Source: an uncultured Oscillospiraceae bacterium (lineage in GTDB: Bacteria > Bacillota > Clostridia > Oscillospirales > Oscillospiraceae). Taken from it: a stretch of 12,247 nucleotides of DNA. The first letter of the stretch is position 1. Each line of letters begins with the position of its first letter. Position numbers and translations under genes: made by a program. The notes beneath the pieces are model-generated. The model saw nothing but the letters and a program-made list of their open reading frames with translations. It was not told the origin of the DNA and ran no database searches. This document shows positions 5,063-12,048 of this stretch, one piece after another. The stretch spans positions 1 to 12,247 of the forward strand of contig CAKTOH010000035.1 of assembly GCA_934589705.1 (NCBI GenBank). Direction: 5' to 3'.

Positions 5063-5081
5063 GGGCGGCCATCGGCCGCCC
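5063..5081 (-). terminator. Terminator after thrB
   Basis: GGGCGGCC (5063-5070) and GGCCGCCC (5074-5081) pair around the loop ATC. Read on the minus strand the hairpin is followed by the pyrimidine-rich TACTTTCTCTTTT. It lies about 20 bases past the thrB stop. Confidence 0.7.
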
Positions 5082-5099
5082 GCGTTTGTTATATGGGGG

Positions 5100-5990
5100 T
5101 TATTCCTCGCTGAGAATGTGGGCACCCTGGAATTCCACATGCAGCGGCAGCATCTGCCAGCTGTGCTCGGTGATGGAATCCAGCTTCTTAGAGAGCTTTT
5201 CCTGCAAGCCCGGATTCCGGGTGACGCACAGCAGGGTGGGGCCCGCGCCGGACAGGCAGAAGCCCGCGCCGATGGTGCGAACCAGAGCCTCAATTTTCTC
5301 GTAGTCGGGGATCAGGCTCTTCCGGTACTTCTGGTGAAGCCTGTCCTGCATGGCGGTGCGCAGGAGCTTCTCGTCTCCCAGCTCCAGGGCCTTGAGCACC
5401 AGAGCGCCGTGGGAGATATTATAGATGGCATCCGCCCGGTTCACCTGCTCCGGCAGCACCGAACGGGCCAGGGAGGTGGACAGGCTGAATTCCGGCACCA
5501 GCGCCAGAAATTCCCAGCCCGGATGCAGGGGGAAGCTGACGCACACCGGAAGACCCCCGTCTACCATGGAGGCGGTGAGGCCGCCGTAGAAGGCCGGGGC
5601 CAGGTTGTCTGGGTGCCCCTCCATGGCGTTGGTGATGTTCAGTAAGCCCTGGGTGGACAGTCTGCTGCCGTGGAGCACGTTGGCGCCCATGGCACCGGCC
5701 ACCAGCAGAGCGGCGGAGGAGCCAAGCCCCCGGCAAATGGGAATGTGGGCGTCGATGTGAATTCTGACCCCCCGCACCTCTTCGCTGAGGGTGTTCAGCA
5801 CGGCGCAGTAGGCGGTGTAGGCCAGATTGTCCGGGCCGGTGTAGGCCTCGTCGCAGCCGGTGATTTCCAGGCCTTCCTCCGTTTCCTCGAAGGTCACGTC
5901 GGTGTACAGGCTCAGGGCGCAGCCGAAGGCGTCGAAGCCCGGCCCCAGGTTGGCGGTGGTGGCGGGGACGCGGATGGTAACTTGTTTCAT
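5100..5990 (-). CDS. thrB: Homoserine kinase
   Basis: This enzyme phosphorylates L-homoserine with ATP to O-phosphohomoserine, the fourth step from aspartate to threonine, in the cytoplasm. The 296-residue length is normal. GHMP-kinase signatures appear in order: N-terminal VPATTANLGPGFDAFG (8-23), the ATP-binding glycine/serine loop IPICRGLGSSAA (83-94), EGHPDN (124-129), and the C-terminal LSGAGPTLL (247-255). The start at 5990 follows AAGGGAGA; a longer in-frame extension to 6296 runs through the end of thrC and is not real. It begins 11 bases after the thrC stop, so thrC and thrB form one leftward operon ended at 5063-5081. Confidence 0.95.
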   Translation of the reverse strand: MKQVTIRVPATTANLGPGFDAFGCALSLYTDVTFEETEEGLEITGCDEAYTGPDNLAYTAYCAVLNTLSEEVRGVRIHIDAHIPICRGLGSSAALLVAGAMGANVLHGSRLSTQGLLNITNAMEGHPDNLAPAFYGGLTASMVDGGLPVCVSFPLHPGWEFLALVPEFSLSTSLARSVLPEQVNRADAIYNISHGALVLKALELGDEKLLRTAMQDRLHQKYRKSLIPDYEKIEALVRTIGAGFCLSGAGPTLLCVTRNPGLQEKLSKKLDSITEHSWQMLPLHVEFQGAHILSEE

Positions 5991-6001
5991 GGCGTTCTCC
6001 C

Positions 6002-7447
6002 TTACAGGCTCAGGACAAAGCTCAGCATTTTGTCCTTGTCGATGACCTGGGTGTGCTTTTCGGGCTTGCCCTGTAAGGACGCCAGGTTCTTGGGCACGGG
6101 CACGCCGGTAATCTGGCTGAGCCGAGCCATCTGGGTGAACTCGTCGCCGGAGGTGTCGCCGCCGATGGCGGTGAGCACCGCCGCGGGGAACTTGTAGGGG
6201 GAGGCGGTGGACAGCACCACCATAGGCCGGTGATCGCCGGTTTCGGCGACATAATCCTCGGCGGCAGCCCAGCCGGAGGCGGTGTGGGGGTCGCACAGGT
6301 AGCCGTCCTCTTTATAGACACGGCCGATGATTTCGGCGGCTCTGGCATCGTCGCAGCAGGCGGCCCAGAACTGAGACTGAATCTTTTCCAGCAGCCGGGC
6401 GGGGACGGTGTAAACGCCCTGGGTGTTCAGCTCCCGCATAAGCCCGGCTACCAGCTTCGTGTCCCCACTGAGCAGGTACAGCAGCCGCTCCAGGTTGGAG
6501 GACACCAGAATGTCCATGGAGGGGGAGGTGGTCTTGAGCAGGGGACGGCGGCGGTCATAGGTGCCGGTGCGGATGAAGTCCGTGAGCACATTGTTGGCAT
6601 TGGAGGCGCAGATGAGCGTACCCACAGGCAGACCCAGCCCCTTTGCCAGGTATCCCGCCAGAATGTCGCCGAAGTTGCCGGTGGGAACGGAGAAGTTCAC
6701 CTCGTCGCCCAGACGGATTTTTCCGGCGTCCAGCAGATCCCGGTAGGCGCGGAAATAGTACATGATCTGGGGAGCCAGCCGACCGATGTTGATGGAGTTG
6801 GCGCTGGACAGAGCCACGGGCAGGTCACGCCCCTGGCAGGCGGCGAAGATGTTCTTCACCCCGGTCTGGGCATCGTCAAAGTTGCCCCGGACGGCGCAGA
6901 CAGTTACGTTCTTGCCTTCCTGGGTCACCATCTGTGCCCGCTGAACCTGGGATACGCCGCCGTCGGGATAGAACACGCAGATGCGGATGCCGGGCACATC
7001 CCGGAAGCCCTCCAGAGCGGCCTTGCCGGTGTCGCCGGAGGTGGCGGTGAGAATCAGAATGTCCTTCTCCTGACCCTTGACGGCCTTGGCGGCGGTGAGC
7101 AGCTGGGGCAGCATGGAAAGGGCCACGTCCTTGAAGGCGGAGGTGGGGCCCCGGAACAGCTCCAGCATGGAGAAGCTGCCCACAGGCACGGTGGGAGTCA
7201 GGTCTTCCGTCTCGAATTTTCCGGTGTAGGCCCGGCGCACCAGCTCCGGCATATCGGGGATATCCGGCAGCAGAGCGGAGAGAATTTGGGTGGACATCTG
7301 GATGGAGCTGCCCTTCAGGCATTCCTGCCAATCAAAGGCAGGCAGACCTTCGGGCATATACAGACCGCCGTCAGGAGCCAGTCCTTCCAGGACGGCCTGG
7401 GCGCTGTCAACGAAGACGCTTTCGTTTCGGGTAGAATGATACCGCAT
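6002..7447 (-). CDS. thrC: Threonine synthase
   Basis: This PLP enzyme converts O-phosphohomoserine and water to L-threonine and phosphate. The 481-residue product belongs to the longer threonine synthase class. N-terminal RYHSTRNES and LAPDGGLYMPE (23-33) are typical of that class. The PLP-lysine motif PTSAFKD (101-107) has K106 as the expected Schiff-base residue. The phosphate-binding segment TATSGDTGKAALEGF (134-148) follows, and PTGNFGD lies further on. The start at 7447 is preceded by TAGGAGG at 7 bases; an in-frame ATG at 7480 lacks one. It is the first gene of the leftward thrC-thrB operon and diverges from hom-lysC-asd. The leader carries a hairpin at 7475-7504. Confidence 0.96.
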   Translation of the reverse strand: MRYHSTRNESVFVDSAQAVLEGLAPDGGLYMPEGLPAFDWQECLKGSSIQMSTQILSALLPDIPDMPELVRRAYTGKFETEDLTPTVPVGSFSMLELFRGPTSAFKDVALSMLPQLLTAAKAVKGQEKDILILTATSGDTGKAALEGFRDVPGIRICVFYPDGGVSQVQRAQMVTQEGKNVTVCAVRGNFDDAQTGVKNIFAACQGRDLPVALSSANSINIGRLAPQIMYYFRAYRDLLDAGKIRLGDEVNFSVPTGNFGDILAGYLAKGLGLPVGTLICASNANNVLTDFIRTGTYDRRRPLLKTTSPSMDILVSSNLERLLYLLSGDTKLVAGLMRELNTQGVYTVPARLLEKIQSQFWAACCDDARAAEIIGRVYKEDGYLCDPHTASGWAAAEDYVAETGDHRPMVVLSTASPYKFPAAVLTAIGGDTSGDEFTQMARLSQITGVPVPKNLASLQGKPEKHTQVIDKDKMLSFVLSL

Positions 7448-7474
7448 TGGCTTACCTCCTAGGATACATAGGCC

Positions 7475-7504
7475 GGGCACATTCCGGGCTTGGGGGAAGT
7501 GCCC
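7475..7504 (-). promoter_or_regulatory. Stem-loop in the thrC leader
   Basis: GGGCAC (7475-7480) pairs with GTGCCC (7499-7504), and TTCC pairs with GGAA after a one-base bulge, giving a 10-bp stem. No T-run follows on the minus strand, so it is not a simple terminator. It ends about 16 bases upstream of the ribosome binding site and may affect translation or RNA stability; this is inference. Confidence 0.45.
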
Positions 7505-7570
7505 AATTCATTGTTGCTAATTGCACAAAAACCGAGAAAATCAAACAAAAACCTTGGCTTTTTGATGCAG

Positions 7571-7599
7571 TTGCTTTTTTGATAGGTATATGATATACT
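7571..7599 (+). promoter_or_regulatory. Promoter of hom-lysC-asd
   Basis: TTGCTT (7571-7576), a 17-base spacer and TATACT (7594-7599) with TGA directly before the -10 (extended -10) form a credible sigma-A promoter. The predicted start near 7606 gives a leader of about 83 bases. Its -35 lies in one arm of a 10-bp inverted repeat (TTGCTTTTTT, 7571-7580). Confidence 0.65.
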
Positions 7600-7618
7600 G
7601 TTTTTCGTAAAAAAGCAA
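7590..7618 (-). promoter_or_regulatory. Candidate promoter of thrC-thrB
   Basis: On the minus strand TTGCTT (7618-7613), a 17-base spacer and TATCAT (7595-7590) are seen, with the -35 in the other arm of the inverted repeat (7609-7618). It overlaps the hom -10 element, so the two could not be open at once. A weaker alternative nearer the gene is TTGTTT (7548-7543), 17 bases, TGCAAT (7525-7520). Confidence 0.45.
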
Positions 7619-7622
7619 GTGT

Positions 7623-7662
7623 TTTCGGCATGGGTACAGCTTCTTTGCGCATCCTGCCGAAA
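7623..7662 (+). promoter_or_regulatory. Stem-loop in the hom leader
   Basis: TTTCGGCA (7623-7630) pairs with TGCCGAAA (7655-7662), and after one bulged T, GGGT (7632-7635) pairs with ATCC (7651-7654), making a 12-bp stem. It ends about 11 bases before the AGGAGG of hom. It has no T-run, and I recognise no known riboswitch or T-box motif in it. Confidence 0.5.
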
Positions 7663-7688
7663 TCCTTCAATACTAGGAGGATCATTTT

Positions 7689-8798
7689 ATGAATATCGGT
7701 TTGCTCGGCTTCGGCGTGGTCGGCCGGGGCGTTTATGAGATTACGGAAAAGCGCGCGGATATGCAGGTGAAGAAGGTTCTCTGCCTGGAGGACATTCAGC
7801 TGCCCGACGCCCAGGCGGTGCGGGACATCCGGGCCATCACCGAGGACGAGACCATCGACACCGTGGTGGAGGCCATGGGCGGCCTGCATCCGGCCTTCGA
7901 CTTCGTGAAGGCCGCCATTGAAGCGGGCAAGAACGTGGTCACCTCCAATAAGGCCCTGGTTTGCACCTTCTACGATGAGCTGCTGCCTCTTGTGAAGGAG
8001 AAGGGTGTGTTCTTCCGGTGCACCGCTGCCGTGGGCGGCGGCATCGGCTGGCTCAGCGAGCTGGAGCGTGCCCGCCGGGTGCAGACCATCGCGGAGGTGG
8101 GCGGCATTATGAACGGCACCTGCAACTATATTCTTGACAACATGACCCGCAACGGCCTGGGCTATGACGAGGCGCTGAAGCAGGCCCAGTCCCTGGGCTA
8201 CGCCGAGGCCAACCCCTCCACCGACGTGGACGGCATCGACACCTGGCACAAGGTGATCCTGTCCTCCAACATCGCCTTCGGCGTGAGCCTGGACAAGACC
8301 ACCGTTCCCGTGGCGGGTATCCGGAACATTACCGCTTCCGATGTGGAAAACTTCAAGGCCCATGGCCTGGTGTGCAAGCTGATTTCCACCGGCAAGCGGG
8401 TGGCGGGGGGCTACAGCGCCTATGTGCACCCCACCCTGGTGAAGGCCGGGGAGCTGGAGGCTGCCGTGCCCATGAACTACAACCTCATCACCTTCCGGGG
8501 AGATACCTCCGACCGGATGAGCTTCTACGGTCAGGGCGCGGGCAGATATCCCACCGCATATAATGTGGTGGAGGATCTGGTGGACGTCCTGAATGGCCGG
8601 GGCTTCTACGCCCCCTACGGCGAGGCCGTCAAGGCCGACAACACCGGTCTGCTCCGGTTCTATGTCCGGGGAGGCTGGAAGGGCGCCGTGGAGGAAACCT
8701 GGGGCGACGCCGTCATCACCGCTCCCGTGGCGGTGGGCGAGATCCACGGCTGGCTGAAGGAAAATCCCGATGCCTTTATCGCGGAAATCCGGGCATAA
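7689..8798 (+). CDS. hom: Homoserine dehydrogenase, short form without ACT domain
   Basis: This NAD(P)-dependent enzyme reduces aspartate semialdehyde to L-homoserine, the branch step toward threonine and methionine. The 369-residue product has the Rossmann motif GFGVVGRGV (7-15), TSNKAL (85-90), and the catalytic-region signature GIMNGTCNYIL (139-149). It continues with GYAEANPSTDVDGIDTWHK (170-188), whose terminal Lys is the expected catalytic residue, and GQGAGRYPTA (281-290). Many homoserine dehydrogenases are about 430 residues and end in an ACT domain that gives threonine inhibition. Here only about 50 residues follow the catalytic fold, beginning with an ACT-like LLRFYVRG but without the rest. 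The TAAVGGGIG stretch (112-120) is a variant of the usual EA-V-GGIP. AGGAGG lies 8-9 bases before the ATG. It is first in the hom-lysC-asd operon. Confidence 0.94.
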   Translation: MNIGLLGFGVVGRGVYEITEKRADMQVKKVLCLEDIQLPDAQAVRDIRAITEDETIDTVVEAMGGLHPAFDFVKAAIEAGKNVVTSNKALVCTFYDELLPLVKEKGVFFRCTAAVGGGIGWLSELERARRVQTIAEVGGIMNGTCNYILDNMTRNGLGYDEALKQAQSLGYAEANPSTDVDGIDTWHKVILSSNIAFGVSLDKTTVPVAGIRNITASDVENFKAHGLVCKLISTGKRVAGGYSAYVHPTLVKAGELEAAVPMNYNLITFRGDTSDRMSFYGQGAGRYPTAYNVVEDLVDVLNGRGFYAPYGEAVKADNTGLLRFYVRGGWKGAVEETWGDAVITAPVAVGEIHGWLKENPDAFIAEIRA

Positions 8799-8824
8799 TT
8801 CCGAATTAAGAGAGGAAAGACCAA

Positions 8825-10144
8825 ATGAAAGTAGTAAAATTCGGCGGCAGCTCCATGGCGGACGCGGGCCAGTACCGGAAGGTGCGGGACATCCTCATGG
8901 CCGATCCTGACCGGCGGGTGGTGATTGTTTCCGCCGCCGGCAAGCGATTTGGCAAGGATCACAAGCTGACGGACCTTCTGTATCTGTGCTACGCCCACAT
9001 TCAGTACGGCGTGGACTGCTCTCCCATTTTTGATCTCATTGCCAACCGGTACATTGACATCCGGGACGACCTGGGCCTTGACCTGCCCATTGAGGTCGAG
9101 CTGGCGGAGCTGAAAAAACGCATTGATTCCAAGGCCATCTCCCAGGAGGAGCTGGTCAGCCGGGGCGAGTATTTTTCCGCCAAGCTGATGGCGGCGTACC
9201 TGGGCTTCCAGTTCGTGGACGCCGCGGACTGGGTGAAGTTCAACATGGACGGCACCGTCAACGAGGAGGAGTCCTATCAGGCGCTGAACAGCCAGGTGCT
9301 GGTGGGCTACGGCGCGGTGATTCCCGGCTTCTACGGCACCATGCCCGACGGCACCATTCACACCTTCTCCCGGGGCGGCAGCGACATCACCGGCGCTCTG
9401 GCCGCCGCGGCGCTGGACGCGGATGTGTACGAGAACTGGACGGACGTTTCCGGCATCCTCATGGCCGACCCCCGGATCGTGGACGATCCCCAGGCCATCC
9501 CTGAGGTGACTTACGACGAGCTTCGGGAGCTGAGCTATTCCGGCGCTCAGGTGCTCCACGAGGACTCCATTTTCCCTGTCCGGGAGAAGAACATTCCTGT
9601 GAACATCCGCAATACCAACGAGCCTGAGGCTCCCGGCACCATGATTCAGGAGACCTTCCCCGGAGATCATGACCCGGAGCGGTTCATTACCGGCATCACC
9701 GGCAAGAAGGACTTCTCCATCATCTCCCTGAGCAAGCGGGGCATGAGCAACCAGGTTGGCGTTCTGCGCAAGGTGCTCACCGTGCTGGAGCGGCACGGCA
9801 TTTCCGTGGACTATGTGCCCAACGGCATCGACAACGTGTCCGTGGTGCTGCCCACCTGGGCCATTGAGAAAGACCTCTACACCATCATGGCCGAGATCAA
9901 GAAGGAGGCTCAGCCGGATACCCTGGACGTGCACCACCACATTGCCGTGGTTGCCGCCGTAGGCCGGAAAATGGCCTTCCGTCCCGGTATTTCCGGCAAG
10001 ATTTTCGCCGCCCTGGGCGAAAGCGGCATCAACATCCGCATGATCAACCAGGGCCCGGACGAGCTGAACATTATCTTCGGCGTGGACAACAAGGACTTTA
10101 AGGAAGCCATCCGGGTTCTGTATAACAGCTTTATTACCAAGTAA
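8825..10144 (+). CDS. lysC: Aspartate kinase
   Basis: This enzyme phosphorylates L-aspartate to 4-phospho-aspartate, the entry step for lysine, threonine and methionine (and diaminopimelate for the wall). The 439-residue monofunctional enzyme has KFGGSSMAD (5-13, a Ser variant of the usual FGGTS), SRGEYFSAKL (112-121), SRGGSDITGALAAAAL (182-197) and NWTDVSGILMADPR (204-217). After about residue 290 two ACT domains follow, including the stretches near ISVDYVPNGIDNVSVVL (326-342) and GINIRMINQGPDELNI (401-416). ACT domains are where end-product feedback binds, so allosteric control of the pathway probably rests here. The gene starts 26 bases after hom, with GAGAGGAAAGA as ribosome binding site, and is followed by asd after 16 bases. 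Confidence 0.96.
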   Translation: MKVVKFGGSSMADAGQYRKVRDILMADPDRRVVIVSAAGKRFGKDHKLTDLLYLCYAHIQYGVDCSPIFDLIANRYIDIRDDLGLDLPIEVELAELKKRIDSKAISQEELVSRGEYFSAKLMAAYLGFQFVDAADWVKFNMDGTVNEEESYQALNSQVLVGYGAVIPGFYGTMPDGTIHTFSRGGSDITGALAAAALDADVYENWTDVSGILMADPRIVDDPQAIPEVTYDELRELSYSGAQVLHEDSIFPVREKNIPVNIRNTNEPEAPGTMIQETFPGDHDPERFITGITGKKDFSIISLSKRGMSNQVGVLRKVLTVLERHGISVDYVPNGIDNVSVVLPTWAIEKDLYTIMAEIKKEAQPDTLDVHHHIAVVAAVGRKMAFRPGISGKIFAALGESGINIRMINQGPDELNIIFGVDNKDFKEAIRVLYNSFITK

Positions 10145-10160
10145 CGGGAGGAAAGGGAAT

Positions 10161-11165
10161 ATGAAACAGTATACCGTAGCCGTCCTGGGCGCAACCGGCG
10201 CCGTGGGACAGGAAATGATGAAAATCCTAGCCGAGCGGAACTTCCCCGTGGGGAAGCTGGTGCCCCTGGCCTCTGCCCGCTCCGCCGGCAAGACCGTGAA
10301 GTTCAAGGGCGAAGACGTGACCATTCAGGAGGCCCGGGATTCCGCCTTTGAGGGCGTGGACATCGTGCTGGGCGCGGCGGAAAACGACATTGCCAAGAAG
10401 TTCGCTCCTGCCATCGTGAAGGCCGGTGCTGTCTTTGTGGACAATTCCTCCGCCTTCCGGCTGGATTCCAACGTGCCCCTGATCGTGCCGGAAATCAATC
10501 CTGAGGATGTGAAGTGGCACAAGGGCATTATTTCCAACCCCAACTGCTCCACCATCATCACCGTCACCGCCGTCAATGCCCTGAACAAGATTGCCACCAT
10601 TCAGGCCATGACCGCTTCCACCTACCAGGCCGTGTCCGGCGCCGGCGCCGGCGGCCCCATTGAGCTGCAAAACGAGGTGGAGGCTCTGCGTCTGGGCAAG
10701 ACCTACGAGCCCAAGGTGTTCTCTTACCAGATTGCCTACAACCTGATTCCCCAGATCGGCGGCGAGCAGTTCGAGGGCTACACCAGCGAGGAAATGAAGA
10801 TGCAGAACGAGGGCCGGAAGATCATGCACCTGCCTGAGCTGAAGGTCAGCTGCACCTGCGTCCGGGTTCCCGTGGTGCGCAGCCACTCCATTTCCGTGTC
10901 CGTGTACTTTGACCGGCACGTTACCGTGGAGGAGGCCCGGCAGGTTCTGAAGGACGCTCCCGGCGTGAAGCTGGTGGACGATCTGCCCAACCTGAAGTTC
11001 CCCATGCCTCTGGATACCTCCGATCAGGACATTGTCTTTGTAGGCCGGATTCGCCCCGACCTGGTGTTCGACAACGGCCTGTGCCTGTGGTGCTGCGGCG
11101 ACCAAGTGCGCAAGGGCGCGGCCACCAACGCCATCCAGATCGCGGAACTGCTGGTGAAGGAATAA
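10161..11165 (+). CDS. asd: Aspartate-semialdehyde dehydrogenase
   Basis: This enzyme reduces aspartyl phosphate with NADPH to aspartate semialdehyde, the shared precursor of the lysine and threonine branches. The 334-residue length is standard. It has the nucleotide-binding GATGAVGQEM (10-19), DNSSAFR (94-100), the catalytic cysteine in SNPNCST (C129), and a substrate-binding RSH (240-242) whose His is the expected acid/base catalyst. QAVSGAGAGG (156-165) is also typical. GGGAGG 9 bases before the ATG sets the start. It is the last gene of hom-lysC-asd, closed by a strong terminator at 11182-11225. Confidence 0.96.
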   Translation: MKQYTVAVLGATGAVGQEMMKILAERNFPVGKLVPLASARSAGKTVKFKGEDVTIQEARDSAFEGVDIVLGAAENDIAKKFAPAIVKAGAVFVDNSSAFRLDSNVPLIVPEINPEDVKWHKGIISNPNCSTIITVTAVNALNKIATIQAMTASTYQAVSGAGAGGPIELQNEVEALRLGKTYEPKVFSYQIAYNLIPQIGGEQFEGYTSEEMKMQNEGRKIMHLPELKVSCTCVRVPVVRSHSISVSVYFDRHVTVEEARQVLKDAPGVKLVDDLPNLKFPMPLDTSDQDIVFVGRIRPDLVFDNGLCLWCCGDQVRKGAATNAIQIAELLVKE

Positions 11166-11181
11166 TATTATAGTATGGTAT

Positions 11182-11225
11182 AAATCCCTCCTGACCGGGC
11201 AATGCTCCCGGCAGGAGGGATTTTT
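11182..11225 (+). terminator. Terminator after asd, overlapping the next gene's RBS
   Basis: ATCCCTCCTG (11184-11193) pairs with CAGGAGGGAT (11212-11221), and inside it CCGGG pairs with CCCGG (11195-11199/11207-11211). AA/TT pairs extend the base into a run of six T. The 3' arm contains AGGAGGG (11213-11219), which is also the ribosome binding site of the gene that starts at 11226. Confidence 0.9.
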
Positions 11226-11657
11226 ATGACCATACGGGATGCCATGACCGCCCCGGCCGTCCGAATTCACCCCAAGGAAACGGTATGGGTAGCGGCGCGG
11301 ATGCTGGAACGGGAGAACATCGGAGCACTGCCGGTGTGCGGCAGCGACGGCAGGCTTTGCGGAGTCGTCACCGACCGGGACATTGTGACCCGATGCCTGG
11401 CGGCGGGGCGGTCGCCAAGTACCACAGCGGTGGAGGAGATCATGACCACCGCTGTGGTGTCGGCAAGGCCGGACATGGATTTGGAGCTGGCCGCCGGGCT
11501 TATGGGCAGGCGGCAGATCCGGCGGCTTCCGGTGACGGAAAATGGCAGGCTGTGCGGAATGCTCAGCCTGGGAGACCTGGCGGTCAAGCCGGAGTGCAGC
11601 CTGGATGCCGGAGACGCGCTGACGGAGATCAGCGAAGGTCTGTCCCGGCGGAGGTAA
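11226..11657 (+). CDS. Two-CBS-domain protein
   Basis: The 143-residue product consists almost wholly of a tandem CBS pair (Bateman module), a fold that senses adenine nucleotides or related ligands. The first domain is about residues 4-62 (VRIHPKETVWVAARML..IGALPV..GRLCGVVTDRDI). The second is about 68-122 (IMTTAVVSARPDMDLELAAGLM..RRLPV..GRLCGMLSLGDLA). No catalytic or DNA-binding domain is attached, so the protein probably works by binding a partner; which one is not visible. The start at 11226 has AGGAGGG at 6 bases, buried in the asd terminator. No convincing promoter of its own is seen, and no strong terminator follows before the rRNA promoters. An upstream in-frame ATG at 11202 lies in the terminator loop and is rejected. 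Confidence 0.9.
   Translation: MTIRDAMTAPAVRIHPKETVWVAARMLERENIGALPVCGSDGRLCGVVTDRDIVTRCLAAGRSPSTTAVEEIMTTAVVSARPDMDLELAAGLMGRRQIRRLPVTENGRLCGMLSLGDLAVKPECSLDAGDALTEISEGLSRRR
11421..11458. repeat. Perfect 13-bp inverted repeat within the CBS gene
   Basis: ACCACAGCGGTGG (11421-11433) and its exact complement (11446-11458) flank the 12-base loop AGGAGATCATGA, at the linker between the two CBS domains. The loop shows AGGAG and an in-frame ATG (residue 73) four bases apart. The stem is unusually good for coding sequence. Confidence 0.6.
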
Positions 11658-11730
11658 AAGTGAGCCAATGACGCGCAATGGACTGCTGGGATAGTACACA
11701 AAAACAATTGAAGAATTTTGTAGAAAGTGC

Positions 11731-11759
11731 TTGACAAATGGAATGCCCTGTGGTAATAT
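11731..11759 (+). promoter_or_regulatory. rRNA promoter P1
   Basis: TTGACA (11731-11736), 17 bases, TAATAT (11754-11759), with TGG before the -10. The predicted start near 11766 coincides with a hairpin, AGCTGTCC-GCGA-GGGCAGCT (11765-11784), that has a GNRA tetraloop. Confidence 0.85.
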
Positions 11760-11832
11760 ATCGAAGCTGTCCGCGAGGGCAGCTAAATAATGCCAAATTT
11801 GAGAGAAATTTGAAGAGAAATGAAAAAAGTTC

Positions 11833-11861
11833 TTGACAAACGGAATCAAATGTGGTAAACT
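11833..11861 (+). promoter_or_regulatory. rRNA promoter P2
   Basis: TTGACA (11833-11838), 17 bases, TAAACT (11856-11861), with TGG before the -10. Its spacer closely resembles P1 (AA-GGAAT...TGTGG), and the upstream GAAAAAAGTTC is shared with P3, so these arose by duplication. Confidence 0.85.
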
Positions 11862-11944
11862 CAAAAAGTTGCGTGATGAAGAGCGAAAGCTTGGAGCGTG
11901 ACCTTCACAGCTCGAAAAACTTCGAAAAGAGACGAAAAAAGTTC

Positions 11945-11973
11945 TTGACAAAGCTTGAAAGATGTGATAAACT
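11945..11973 (+). promoter_or_regulatory. rRNA promoter P3
   Basis: TTGACA (11945-11950), 17 bases, TAAACT (11968-11973), with TGA before the -10. The predicted start near 11980 coincides with a small hairpin, GTTCG-GAG-CGAAC (11980-11992). It is the promoter nearest 16S, about 205 bases upstream. Confidence 0.85.
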
Positions 11974-12013
11974 AAAACAGTTCGGAGCGAACGGAAAACC
12001 GGAAGCTTGAACA

Positions 12014-12048
12014 CGTCTGTACCTTGTAAATTGAATAACGTAAAGACG
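12014..12048 (+). promoter_or_regulatory. boxA-like antitermination/leader motif of the rRNA operon
   Basis: TGTACCTTGTAAATTGAATA (12018-12037) resembles the boxA-containing leader segment found before 16S genes in Firmicutes. CGTCT (12014-12018) and AGACG (12044-12048) could pair around it. The assignment is by resemblance and position. Confidence 0.5.

Noticed and set aside
5991..6296. An N-terminal extension of homoserine kinase
   Set aside because: It would overlap the end of thrC. The kinase family begins at the MKQVTIRVPA segment, which has its own ribosome binding site.
6230..7462. A 410-codon open frame on the plus strand opposite thrC
   Set aside because: thrC is unmistakable on the other strand, and this frame is Gly/Gln/His-rich with no recognisable domain.
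7505..7688. Lysine riboswitch or T-box leader for the aspartate-family genes
   Set aside because: Neither the conserved lysine-aptamer segments nor the T-box TGGNACCGCG-like motif is present, and the leaders are too short.
8660..10324. A 554-codon open frame on the minus strand opposite hom and lysC
   Set aside because: It lies wholly antisense to two well-recognised enzymes and shows the same His/Gly/Val-rich shadow composition.
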